Assembly (NCBI RefSeq): GCF_023276355.1
Contig: NZ_JALLPL010000002.1
Span: 62,001-126,000 of the forward strand
DNA from: Haloplanus sp. XH21
Lineage (GTDB): Archaea > Halobacteriota > Halobacteria > Halobacteriales > Haloferacaceae
Direction: 5' to 3'
Length of the DNA: 64,000 bases
The position numbers were made by a program, and so were the translations under genes. Under the pieces are notes generated by a model. That model had not been told where the DNA came from and did no database searches. It saw only the letters and a program-made list of their open reading frames with translations. Below are positions 41,287-49,644 of this stretch, piece after piece; within the stretch, counting starts at the first letter, position 1, and every line of letters begins with the position of its first letter.

Positions 41287-42123
41287 ATGAGTGATGGTAT
41301 CCACCGCGGGTCGTCCGTATATCAGCGGGAACGAGACAAAGCACTCCAGCGAGATGACTGGGTGTGTCAATCTTGCGGGAGAGCTGTAGGCCATGTCGGA
41401 GATCGAGACGTACCGGTGGCACACGTCCACCACGATACAGAGTTATCGGACGGCGGCGTTCACCACGTCGATAATCTCACTACACTCTGTCCGGAATGTC
41501 ACAGTGACATCCACGGAAGTGAGGTAGGGGAGCGAGGCTTCGACGAGCAACCGTACCGAGACGAGGAGTGGTTACGAGAGATGTACCATGGCGAAGAACT
41601 CACACAAGCCGAGATAGCGGACCGAGCCGGGTGCCACCGTCGAACGATAGCGACGTGGTTTCGCAGACACGAGATCAAGGGGCGTCCCGCCGATCAACGC
41701 AAGAAAGTGAGCAATAGTGGCCCGTGGGATGACGAGGAAGTTCTGAGAGAATTATACATAGAGAAGAAGCAGACGCTCTCCGAAATTGCAGACCAACTCG
41801 GTACTTCAGAAGGGACTGTTCAACGGAGGATGGACGACTTCGGAATTGAACGTCGAGATCATGTGGAGTATATGCGGCAGGGACCGGTGTTTCTCAGATT
41901 CGACACAAATGGCTATCTTCGTGCTGAGTCAGCAGTCGACGGCGAGAAGGACATGGTGTACATTCACCAACTCGTAGCAATCGCTGATGGTGCTAATCCA
42001 CGGACTGTTTTCGGTGGCGAACAGGTCCACCATCAGAACCACCACAGGGCCGATAATAGGCCTGAGAATCTGGTTGTTCTGTCTCACGAGGACCATCTCG
42101 CAGAACACGACTTCCACAGATAG
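41287..42123 (+). CDS. HNH-HTH-HTH-HNH endonuclease-like protein
   Basis: 278 residues. An N-terminal HNH nuclease (CQSCGRA, AHVHHDTELSDGG, CPECHSDIHG, residues 24-75) is followed by two helix-turn-helix units (about 92-125 LTQAEIADRAGCHRRTIATW and 147-180 LSEIADQLGTSEGTVQRRM) and a second HNH-type motif at the C-terminus (VHHQNHHRADNRPENLVVLS). The double-nuclease layout suggests a homing endonuclease-like mobile gene. It sits between a truncated sister and the 3' end of another gene (42126-42245). Confidence 0.7.
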   Translation: MSDGIHRGSSVYQRERDKALQRDDWVCQSCGRAVGHVGDRDVPVAHVHHDTELSDGGVHHVDNLTTLCPECHSDIHGSEVGERGFDEQPYRDEEWLREMYHGEELTQAEIADRAGCHRRTIATWFRRHEIKGRPADQRKKVSNSGPWDDEEVLRELYIEKKQTLSEIADQLGTSEGTVQRRMDDFGIERRDHVEYMRQGPVFLRFDTNGYLRAESAVDGEKDMVYIHQLVAIADGANPRTVFGGEQVHHQNHHRADNRPENLVVLSHEDHLAEHDFHR

Positions 42124-42125
42124 CG

Positions 42126-42245
42126 GAGCCGATTCTCAGTCGCTCCAAGTACGCCGAACGACACGTCGGGTCCGAGATTAAGTCCACCGACCACGAGTGG
42201 GACGTCTCGGATCGCGAGCGGGACGACCGGGGACGATTCAAATGA
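42126..42245 (+). pseudogene. 3' end of an unknown plasmid-type gene
   Basis: An open stretch EPILSRSKYAERHVGSEIKS then TDHEWDVSDRERDDRGRFK and TGA at 42243, overlapping the DUF6166 start by four bases. No start codon; the frame is cut on the left by the endonuclease-like gene. The tight ATGA coupling shows that the lost gene once headed the DUF6166 operon. Confidence 0.5.
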
Positions 42246-42859
42246 CGACTGCATACATCGGCCGACGTCGACGAGGAGAGCTCGTTGTCACTCGCCGTCC
42301 CGAGGACACAGAACTCACACCCGACCGTAGTCTCGAACTCGTCAATCACAGTCCGAGTGGGTTCGAGGTCGGGTACCGGGGAAGCGGCCCCGCCCAGCTC
42401 GCGTGCGCACTACTGCTCGACTACTACGACGATGAGCAGTTCGCCCGTGAGCACTACATCGCGTTCCGGAATCAGGTGGTCTCGCAGCTGAAGTGTGACG
42501 GTGCCGCGGCGTGCTGGCACCTCACCGGCGAAGAGATCGACGCCGCGATGGCGACCCTCACCGACGACGTCGTCGCCCTCCCCGACGGCGGACGGCCGTC
42601 GCCGACGCTCCCCGAGAACTGGCGAACCGTCTCCCGTCCGGACCGGCGACTCTTCCAGCGCGCTGATCGCGACCACTATATCGTACTCGGGGATGGAAGC
42701 GACGAGTGGCTGGTCGTGCTCTGTAGCCAGGGCGACCGGGCATATCCTGCCCCGCTCGCACATCGGACGGTTGCCGAGGAGGCTGACGTGGAACAGGTAA
42801 TCCGGGAACTCGCTGAAGAGAGCAACAACCTCATCGAATCCCCGGAGGGGGAGTACTGA
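42242..42859 (+). CDS. DUF6166 family protein
   Basis: 205 residues from ATG 42242. The DUF6166 core, TPDRSLELVNHSPSGFEVGY, then GSGPAQLACALLLDYYDDEQ and a helical YIAFRNQVVSQL region, spans residues 20-100. A long C-terminal extension (PDGGRPSPTLPENWRTVSRP onwards, about 100 residues) is not part of the core. Common on haloarchaeal plasmids; role unknown. Coupled by one-base overlap to the 42-residue gene after it. Confidence 0.75.
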   Translation: MTTAYIGRRRRGELVVTRRPEDTELTPDRSLELVNHSPSGFEVGYRGSGPAQLACALLLDYYDDEQFAREHYIAFRNQVVSQLKCDGAAACWHLTGEEIDAAMATLTDDVVALPDGGRPSPTLPENWRTVSRPDRRLFQRADRDHYIVLGDGSDEWLVVLCSQGDRAYPAPLAHRTVAEEADVEQVIRELAEESNNLIESPEGEY

Positions 42860-42987
42860 TGGAGACGCTTCGACTGGCGCGAGCCACCCACAAGCTCCTC
42901 GAACGTGGTGTCGAGGCACTCGAGAAAATCGGGCGCGAACTGGAGCGGTACAACGACCGACAGGAGCGCACCGACAGAGACAGCTGA
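42859..42987 (+). CDS. 42-residue helical protein
   Basis: METLRLARATHKLLERGVEA followed by LEKIGRELERYNDRQERTDRDS. One long amphipathic, strongly charged helix. The ATG overlaps the DUF6166 stop by one base (TGATG), which argues for translation. No family recognised. Confidence 0.5.
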   Translation: METLRLARATHKLLERGVEALEKIGRELERYNDRQERTDRDS

Positions 42988-43033
42988 GGATGTGAGGACA
43001 CGCTCCAGGTCGGATGGTGGTTCGTGAGACGTT

Positions 43034-43066
43034 GTTTTTGCGCCCGGGAGAGGGGCGCAGGGCGCG
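43034..43066 (+). repeat. GC-rich leader repeat, copy 3
   Basis: GTTTTTGCGCCCGGGAGAGG then GGCGCAGGGCGCG. It ends 6 bases before the start codon at 43072, giving the same arrangement as copies 1 and 2: T-rich stretch, C-run, GAGAGGGG, G-run, start codon. Confidence 0.65.
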
Positions 43067-43071
43067 AGACG

Positions 43072-44277
43072 ATGCAGTCGCGGATCGACGAGCGTTCCTG
43101 CTTCGAGGTGACAGAGATGAAAGACCCAGAGTCCAGAACCATCTTCGCTGGCGTCGACGGGCGTACCGACACGGAACTACCCGAGTGGTACCGAGAGCGT
43201 CACGGAGGGGAAGACTCCGTGAGCTTCGCCGAGGCGGTTCGTGATCTTCCGCAGGCCGTCGAGACCACCGTGGCGTATCAGAACCCGTACTCCGACGAGT
43301 GGGTCGAGACGGAGCGGTTCAACGTGCTCGTCGAGCCGAGTCGCGCTCGCTCGCAGGCCCGAGATGACGATGCCGAGACGGATCCACTATTTCACATCCC
43401 GACAGACAGCTACGCGATCATCAACCCGGTCGACGTCTACGGCCCGCTGGAGGAGGTCCTCCGCGAGGAGACCATCGATGAAACGCCGCTGGGCGAGGTG
43501 ATGTTCGGCGAAATCCGGCGCTACCGGGGCGGCGGCGAGGTCCACATGGACATCATGTTCGACGGCCTCGAGGTACGCCTCCCTGGCCGGTCGGACCCGA
43601 TCACGATGGGCGTCACGTCGGGCTACGACTTCTTCGGCGAGCACGCTGTCTACGTAGAGGGGTTCGCCCAAGACGGCTACTGCTCGAATACGATGCGGTC
43701 GCTCACCGACAAGGAGGTCATCAAACACGTCGGCGACGTACGGAACTTCCGGACCTGGTGGGAGGAACTCCTCGCACAGGTCGAACTCGTCGCCGACGAC
43801 CTCTTCGAGTTCATCCGGGACGCTCAGGACATCGAGCTCGACTTCTCGGAGCTCCCGTTCACCGTCGCGGAGTTCTACACCCTGCTGGGCTTCCCGGACT
43901 ACCTGGCCGAGCGTGCCGCCGGCGATGCAGAAGCCAATGCGGCGTACCCCTTCGAGATCGATATGTGGACGCTGCATTCCGGCGCGACGTACGCGCTCAC
44001 CCACTTCTTCCAGGGGAAAGAAGGGGCATCTCTCGATCAGTACGTCCGGATCGCCAACGACACATCCTGTTCAACCCGGAAGGCACGATCGAGCGCGTCG
44101 AGCAGGCGTACGAGCAGCAGTTAGAGGCGGACGGCGACGACGGGTCGCAAGCCTCGCTGGCCGGCGAACGATCCCTGGCGAGCATCGAGCGCGTCAGCGA
44201 CGACCTGCAGGAGAAAGTCGAGCAGTTCGAAGAACGCGAGGACGCACTTCGGGAGCGGCCAAGACGCGATGAGCTGA
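43072..44277 (+). pseudogene. DUF932-like plasmid protein with two frameshifts
   Basis: From ATG 43072 to about 44060 an uninterrupted 330-residue frame includes DSYAIINPVDVYGPLEEVLR, GEVHMDIMFDGLEVRL, VTSGYDFFGEHAVYVEGF and YCSNTMRSLTDKEVIKHVGD, matching the DUF932 (phage/plasmid-like) pattern. A duplicated AC near 44060 shifts the frame; LFNPEGTIERVEQAYEQQLE and VSDDLQEKVEQFEEREDALR follow in the next frame, and a second indel near 44259 restores QDAMS and a stop at 44275. About 400 residues when repaired. DUF932 proteins are single-strand-annealing-type phage/plasmid proteins of uncertain role. Confidence 0.65.
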
Positions 44278-44571
44278 GACAAACATCGGCCACACCACCA
44301 CCATACCAAAACATCTGGATACTGATAATACACCAATCCACAGCAGTTTAGCACTATTTGCGAGAAACTGAGATTGTAGAATTCCGGTTTTCAAAAATTG
44401 ACACTCAAAAAATAATTCGACAAAGACAAGTCCCTTTCGCCGAGACACAACCTGTACGAAGATGGGTACGATACAGCCTTCACCTGTAGAGCGAAGACCA
44501 CGCTTCACAGCCACTCGCATAGACGGATCTCTTCTCGGATTTCGAAGACGCCGGAAAACCACTACAGAGTA
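44278..44571. other. 294-base gap before narK
   Basis: AT-rich, with no frame showing conserved protein. It begins at the stop of the broken DUF932-like gene. Probably contains the NarK promoter in the A/T-rich section around 44395-44420. Confidence 0.35.
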
Positions 44572-45909
44572 ATGACTGAAGCAGAACAACTCGCGGATGA
44601 GCACGGTGTTACAGGGACACCCAAACGCGGGCTCATCATGTCCACGCTCGTCTTCTATGCAGGCCTGACCACCATCGTGTTCTACGGGGCGGCAGGGCCA
44701 GTCCTCGAAGAACATCTAGCACTTGCCGGAGTCCTTCATGGCCTCTTGCTGGGCTCACCGCACCTCAGCAAGGCGATTCTCAGGATTCCGTTCGGTGCAT
44801 GGGTGGACGAAGTCGGCGGACGAAAACCGCTGCTCATCCTCATGGCCTCGACGATCATCGGGACAGCAGGCCTGGTCATTACGCTGTTCTTGACCTACCC
44901 GGAGAACTTCGACATGAGCCTCTACCCTGTTCTGGTGTTCTTCGGATTCTTGGCGGGTGCAGGTGGGGCGACGTTCTCCGCCGGGATTACACAGACCTCT
45001 TACTGGTATCCCAGCGATAAACAGGGGTTCGCGCTCGGCGCGTTCGCCGGCGTCGGCAACATCGGTCCGGGGATGGTCGTCTATGTCTTGCCCGTCCTCA
45101 TCGGCATCTGGGGGCTGACAATGGCCTACTCGACCTGGTTAGTATTCCTGCTGGTCGTCACCGCTATCTATGCCGTGTACGCGGTCGATCCGTACTATTT
45201 CCAGCTCCGCAAGCAGGGCAAAACACCGGAGGAATCACAAGAAATCGCTGACGATCTCGGCCAGGATATCTTCCCGTCGGGTGGGACGTGGGATTCGCTG
45301 AGGACATCCGCGAGAAACCGCCGCACGTGGATTCTCGTCTTCCTGTATACGGTCTCCTTCGGCGGAGGGTTCACGTCCCTGTCAGCCTGGTTCCCCACCT
45401 ACTGGGCGGAGTTCCACGAACTTACGCTCACGACAGCAGGCCTGCTGGCAGGCATCTTCATCGTCTATGGGTCGCTCATCCGAGTTCCTGCCGGGAGTGT
45501 CAGTGACCGATTTGGCGGTGAATTAGTTGCCATCATTAGCTTCGGTGTGATGGCCCTCGGCGGTGCAATTATGACCTTCTTCACTGGATTCTGGCCCGCC
45601 ATCCTCGGTATGATGGTCCTCGGAACGGGGATGGGGTTCGCCAACGCGGCCGTGTTCGAGCTAGTGCCGAAGTTCGTTCCGGAAGCTGTCGGTGGGGCCT
45701 CCGGCTGGATCAGTGGAATCGGGGGTGGCGGTACCCTTGTTATCCTCCCATTGATGGGTCTCTTCGTGGATATCTATGGGCACATCGGGTACGCAAGGGG
45801 GTTTGCCGTCTTCGTCGTCTTAAGCGGGCTCTGTGTCATCGTCGCAGCCGCGCTCAAGTGGCTGATCTCAGAGCCTGAAGAGACCGCTGACGAGGGAGCT
45901 CTCCACTAA
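44572..45909 (+). CDS. narK: Nitrate/nitrite transporter (NarK family, MFS)
   Basis: 445 residues and twelve helices. The nitrate-transporter features are GSPHLSKAILRIPFGAWVDE after helix 2, GFLAGAGGATFSAGITQTSYWY (first nitrate signature, residues 122-143) and GMGFANAAVFELVPKFVPEAVG (second, about 350-371). It would import nitrate or exchange it for nitrite. No nitrate reductase gene is in the window. It heads a cargo segment lying between two copies of a DUF932-like 3' end. Confidence 0.88.
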   Translation: MTEAEQLADEHGVTGTPKRGLIMSTLVFYAGLTTIVFYGAAGPVLEEHLALAGVLHGLLLGSPHLSKAILRIPFGAWVDEVGGRKPLLILMASTIIGTAGLVITLFLTYPENFDMSLYPVLVFFGFLAGAGGATFSAGITQTSYWYPSDKQGFALGAFAGVGNIGPGMVVYVLPVLIGIWGLTMAYSTWLVFLLVVTAIYAVYAVDPYYFQLRKQGKTPEESQEIADDLGQDIFPSGGTWDSLRTSARNRRTWILVFLYTVSFGGGFTSLSAWFPTYWAEFHELTLTTAGLLAGIFIVYGSLIRVPAGSVSDRFGGELVAIISFGVMALGGAIMTFFTGFWPAILGMMVLGTGMGFANAAVFELVPKFVPEAVGGASGWISGIGGGGTLVILPLMGLFVDIYGHIGYARGFAVFVVLSGLCVIVAAALKWLISEPEETADEGALH

Positions 45910-45965
45910 ACTCCCATCACTCCCTTACAGTTATCGAGAATAAAGGCAGTGGCGACATCCGTATC

Positions 45966-46412
45966 TTACTCTTCAGGGTCTCGGTGAACAGTTAACACCG
46001 GGATCTCGGAGTGGCGCACGACATTTTCGGTGACGCTTCCGAGGAGGGCTCGTTTGACCCCCGTGCGTCCGTGCGTCCCCATGACGATGATGTCGATATC
46101 GTTGGCTTCCGCGTAGCCGAGAATATCGTCGTGGGGGTTTCCTCGACGGACCGCTGCTGTCGTCTCGATATCCCGCTCTCTGGCCTGTTCGACGACGGCT
46201 TTCGTTGCCTGTTCCCCCCGTTCTTCGAGCGCATCCAGAAGGTCATCGAGACCAGAGAATCCCTCTCCCATGCCGGAGACGGACGTGGGCTGATCAACGA
46301 TATAGAGCACGTGGAGCGTTGCATCATGCGCTTCAGCAAGGTCAAGCGCCATCTCCACCGCAGGCTTGGATGGATCACTGCCGTCCGTCGGGATGAGTAT
46401 TCGGTCGAACAT
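45966..46412 (-). CDS. Universal stress protein (UspA family)
   Basis: 148 residues from ATG 46412 (MFDRILIPTDGSDPSKPAVE). The ATP-binding type motif GTHGRTGVKRALLGSVTENV (G-x2-G-x9-G-S/T, residues 117-136) is intact. Cytosolic; converges with narK over 56 bases. UspA genes often accompany transport and respiration genes in haloarchaea. Confidence 0.9.
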   Translation of the reverse strand: MFDRILIPTDGSDPSKPAVEMALDLAEAHDATLHVLYIVDQPTSVSGMGEGFSGLDDLLDALEERGEQATKAVVEQARERDIETTAAVRRGNPHDDILGYAEANDIDIIVMGTHGRTGVKRALLGSVTENVVRHSEIPVLTVHRDPEE

Positions 46413-46571
46413 GAGTCGGTGCGTTCCGTTTGTATATCTCTTTGCGGTACAGATAATGGTGTTCACGCGCCACCGAGAAACCGCTCATGGGCAAGGGGAG
46501 AGAGGAAGCTGAGGAAAATAAAGATGAGATTTGAGACGAATATAGCGTACCCTGAGTCACATAATATATGC

Positions 46572-46772
46572 TTACCAAGCCAGAAATCCGGTTTGACCCC
46601 AGATTCGTCCATCCGGCGTGGACTCGATACGGCTGTAACTACTCTCGGTTCCACACTCAGAGCGGTCGCCGTAGAAGCCGTACATCGGTTGAGGACTCAT
46701 TTTGAGGAGTGGCCGGAACGGTATATCGAACAGCAAGCCGCACGCTACGAGGACAATTACTAGCGTCCCCAC
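46572..46772 (-). CDS. Small membrane protein (uncertain)
   Basis: 66 residues with a GTG start at 46772. One hydrophobic helix at the N-terminus (TLVIVLVACGLLFDIPF) and a polar Ser/Gly-rich tail. Overlaps the end of the membrane pseudogene upstream by 13 bases. Coding status uncertain. Confidence 0.4.
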   Translation of the reverse strand: MGTLVIVLVACGLLFDIPFRPLLKMSPQPMYGFYGDRSECGTESSYSRIESTPDGRIWGQTGFLAW

Positions 46773-47338
46773 CCCGGCCAGTGGATGGAATTTGACTCGC
46801 GAGTAGAGTTCTGTGCGACTATCTCTGATCCAATAGTGCCGAGAAAACCTTCTGGAGCACCAGATTCTGGCCCTACCTTCCGACGGAATGCCTGAAGACT
46901 AGTGACACAGAGGATAGCCATTCCGACGACGAGTGCCTGAATCGACGGGGACGCTCCAATTGCTGCGGTGAAGGTGGTAACGTAAGCCATTGGGTGCTCT
47001 ATGTGAAGGGCGAAAAAGACAGCCGTGCTAGCCACAAAGGCGAGCAGTGCACTTCCGACGATTCAGATCCCAGGCTCCGACATCGGTTCGATACTCGTCG
47101 GGGCGATCGCCTGTGCAAGTGCGGTATACGTCACCTACCCTGCGACTAGCGCGGTCAGATGGCTGACCACGACTGTCTTCGGAGAGTTATCCTCATCATG
47201 CGGGAAGAAGACGAGCAGATAGACCGCGGACGCAAGAACGATGAAGATCCCCCAGAAGCCGGAGGCGAATGCGAATCCTGCGAGTACGGTGAGGAAAACG
47301 ATGCCGTGCCCGCTCGCCCAGATCATTCGCTCATCCAT
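46760..47338 (-). pseudogene. Four-to-five-helix membrane protein with two in-frame stops
   Basis: One continuous frame from ATG 47338 (MDERMIWASGHGIVFLTVLA) is interrupted by TAG (47135-47137) and TGA (47063-47065). Between and after them the protein remains recognisable as membrane sequence: VTYTALAQAIAPTSIEPM, then LLAFVASTAVFFALHIEHPM and FRRKVGPESGAPEG. Restored length is 192 residues. Two independent nonsense mutations and no frameshift argue for genuine decay. Confidence 0.65.
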
Positions 47339-47500
47339 CGCTTGTTTACGAGGACGGTATCACCCTCAATGAGTGTGGCGTACGAGTATGAGGCTACTCG
47401 AACAACCCAGACGCGACTTCAATCCAGGTAACCTACGAACGACAGAAGTTCCCCAAAGTAGGTGACCGATGTCTCCGAGTTGCGATCAGGAGAGCGGGCA

Positions 47501-47824
47501 TTAGTGGCCACCGGAGACGAAGTGGAGACCGACAATCCCGAAGACGATCACGGAGATAAACAGGAGTCGGAGACCAGTCGCCGGTTCATCGAATAGGACG
47601 ATGCCGAGCGAGGCGGTGCCCACGGCGCCGATCCCCGTCCAAACAGCATACGCAGTCCCGATCGGCAGATCCTGAACTGCTCTCGCGAGCAACACCATAC
47701 TGATGATGAGCGCAGCGACTGTCCCCGCCGTCGGAATCGGTTCCGAGAGACCATCAGAATACTCCAAACCGATTGCCCAAGCTATCTCGAACAGACCAGC
47801 GACGAAGAGAACGCCCCACGACAT
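47501..47824 (-). CDS. SMR family transporter (SugE/Gdx-like)
   Basis: 107 residues with four helices. The essential membrane Glu of SMR proteins is Glu13 (AGLFEIAWAIGLEYSDG), and LPIGTAYAVWTGIGAVGT in helix 3 is the family signature. GLEYSDG after helix 1 is typical of the SugE/Gdx (guanidinium exporter) branch. Works as a dual-topology dimer exporting small cations in exchange for protons. Confidence 0.85.
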   Translation of the reverse strand: MSWGVLFVAGLFEIAWAIGLEYSDGLSEPIPTAGTVAALIISMVLLARAVQDLPIGTAYAVWTGIGAVGTASLGIVLFDEPATGLRLLFISVIVFGIVGLHFVSGGH

Positions 47825-48030
47825 TCACATCGATATTGCTCACAGATCGGACTATAAGTTTCGATACCGCCTTCGAGTCGTTTCTGCGATCTGGCGATTC
47901 AACGGAATCGGATAGTCGTATCCTCACCAAGGTCGTGTTCACTATCACAGCAATTCCGCCAGTTTGGGACGGCACAGACGACCACCGAGAGGTTCACGAC
48001 GCTGGGTTTCGAACAGCCAACCCATAGATG

Positions 48031-48465
48031 ATGAGTCCCTCAGACCTCCTTGAGGATACATACGTCGCGGCGCTATAACACGACCTCGTGGATGTTCCCC
48101 CGGAGGCCACCCTGGTGGGAGTCGTCCGGCGGCCAACCGGCTGGTTCCGAACGTCGGTCAACGAGAACTATCCGGAACTCGGTCCTCCCGAGAACCTCTT
48201 CGACGAGTTCAAACAACGCCACGAGGACTTCAAGATGCAGGGGTTGTGTGACGAAGGCGCGCATAATGCGGCCTGGGTCGAGGGCGGATTCGAGGACTGG
48301 TACCGATCACATCTCTCCGACACTGCGGAGGCGCAAGAGGCAGTCGCCGAACTTACGGCCCGACTGCAAGACGGAGAGCAGCTCGTCTTCGTCTGTTTCG
48401 AGAACACCGATCAGAAACGGTGTCACCGAACGCTTCTCAAAGAGCATCTCGCTGCACAGCTGTAG
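48031..48465 (+). pseudogene. DUF488 family protein with in-frame TAA
   Basis: From ATG 48031, MSPSDLLEDTYVAAL then TAA at 48076-48078 and HDLVDVPPEATLVGVVRRPT onwards. Related haloarchaeal proteins have Gln at the stop position (VAALQHDL), so one CAA-to-TAA change explains it. Translation from GTG 48088 would give 125 residues with most of the DUF488 domain (DEFKQRHEDFKMQGLCDEGA, QKRCHRTLLKEHL). DUF488 proteins are small cytosolic proteins of unknown function. Confidence 0.7.
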
Positions 48466-48501
48466 TCAGTTACTCAGGTTGACTGCAACCAGTTCCCGAA
48501 T

Positions 48502-48597
48502 ATCGAGCGCGTCAGCGATGATCTGCAGGAGAAGGTCGACCAGTTCAAGGAGCGTGAGGATGCGCTTCGCGAGCGATTCCAGGATGCGATGGCCTGA
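48502..48597 (+). pseudogene. DUF932-like 3' end, second copy
   Basis: IERVSDDLQEKVDQFKERED then ALRERFQDAMA and TGA at 48595. About 80 percent identical to 44186-44277 of the DUF932-like pseudogene, and in frame. No start codon; the copy is cut on the left. Confidence 0.7.
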
Positions 48598-48663
48598 CGC
48601 TACGATGGTAAGGTAGTCGTCCGTTCTGTCTTTCTCGTCCTTGAGGGGTGGAGGACAATAGAG

Positions 48664-48813
48664 ATGGAGAAGTCCACGGACAGCGACAGGGGTGACGACG
48701 AATTCCCACCCAAGAAGCGCCTCGAAGCACCGAACCATCGGCTGATCGAGGCCGGGATCGCGACGATTCCCGATATGGAGACTCTACAAGAGTGTGTTGC
48801 CTACGAGAACGGC
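48664..48813 (+). pseudogene. Plasmid-type hypothetical gene truncated by IS6 copy B
   Basis: 50 residues from ATG 48664 (MEKSTDSDRGDDEFPPKKRL, then RLIEAGIATIPDMETLQECV). It runs into the IS left end. The sequence follows a DUF932-like gene as in haloarchaeal plasmid gene order, but the family is unknown to me. Confidence 0.55.
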
Positions 48814-49510
48814 GGCGGTGTTCAGATAAGGATGAAGGATGAGGCGGTGCGATTTTTGAGTGGTCAATGCTCGAAACCGACCGCCTCATCGGTGATAGCG
48901 ACAGCTTTGAGTTAGGATTTGTGGAACGAGAGGCGACACCCGAGCCGGCGATGAAGCTTGGTATTCGACTCCATTTGGCTGGTCTATCACTTTTGAATAC
49001 CGTCTCAGTTCTTGATAGTTTGGGTGTCAAACGCTGTCGATCCACCGTTCACAATTGGGTGCAGAAGGCCGATTTACAGCCCACAGATGGTACCACCCCG
49101 GATCACGTTGCGGTCGACGAGACCGTGATCCAACTCAATGACGAACGATATTGGCTGTACGCTGCAGTCGATTCCGAGACGAACCGCTTGCTACACGTTA
49201 AGCTTTCTCCGACGAGAAATCAAGCGATTACCGAGATGTTCCTTTCCGAACTCCGCGAGAAACATCTCGTCGATGAGGCGCTCTTCCTCGTCGATTCTGC
49301 ACCGTGGCTGCAAGCGGCACTCCATCGACACGGCCTCGATTACAGATGCGAAAAACATGGTAATCGGAACAGTGTCGAACGTGTTTTCCGAGAACTAAAA
49401 CGTCGAACAAACCAATTCTCAAACTGTTTCAGCCACGCCGAAGCAGACACCGTCGAAAATTGGCTTCGAGCGTTTGCCTTCGCATGGAATCAGCTAATCT
49501 GAACACTACC
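48814..49510 (+). mobile_element. IS6-type insertion sequence, copy B (intact)
   Basis: 697 bases. Left end GGCGGTGTTCAG (48814-48825), right end CTGAACACTACC (49499-49510); the left end differs from copy A at two positions. Same orientation as copy A 35 kb away. Flanks are a truncated plasmid gene and the inside of a DUF7405 gene, again without target duplication. Confidence 0.85.
48867..49502 (+). CDS. IS6-type transposase (intact)
   Basis: 211 residues. DDE residues in VAVDETVIQLNDE, FLVDSAPWLQ and SVERVFRELKRRT, with the LRAFAFAWNQLI terminus that ends within the right inverted repeat. N-terminal zinc/HTH segment (CRSTVHNWVQKADLQP). Probably active and able to mobilise copy A. Confidence 0.88.
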   Translation: MLETDRLIGDSDSFELGFVEREATPEPAMKLGIRLHLAGLSLLNTVSVLDSLGVKRCRSTVHNWVQKADLQPTDGTTPDHVAVDETVIQLNDERYWLYAAVDSETNRLLHVKLSPTRNQAITEMFLSELREKHLVDEALFLVDSAPWLQAALHRHGLDYRCEKHGNRNSVERVFRELKRRTNQFSNCFSHAEADTVENWLRAFAFAWNQLI

Positions 49511-49644
49511 GCGTGATAGGGGCAGAACATCTTTGCCTCGCGTTGCCATCGGTCGTCCTGATTGTACCATTGATCGAGGTTAAGTCGCAGTTTCGAGATA
49601 TGCTGCGTCGTCCCGCCGGCAAACAGTCCTGACTGGATCGTCAA
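49511..49644 (-). pseudogene. DUF7405 (Dyp-like) internal fragment
   Basis: VTIQSGLFAGGTTQHISKLR then LNLDQWYNQDDRWQREAKMF and CPYHA. This is the same region as DVTIQDGPFAGSTTQHIEYL, DIDLDRWYKQPREKRVGLMF in the intact protein at 54393. Cut on its 3' side by IS6 copy B, and on its 5' side the similarity simply ends near 49645. Confidence 0.75.

Noticed and set aside
13634-49502. A complete prophage or integrated plasmid with identifiable att sites
   Set aside because: No integrase, tRNA target or structural phage genes were seen; only isolated plasmid-type genes.
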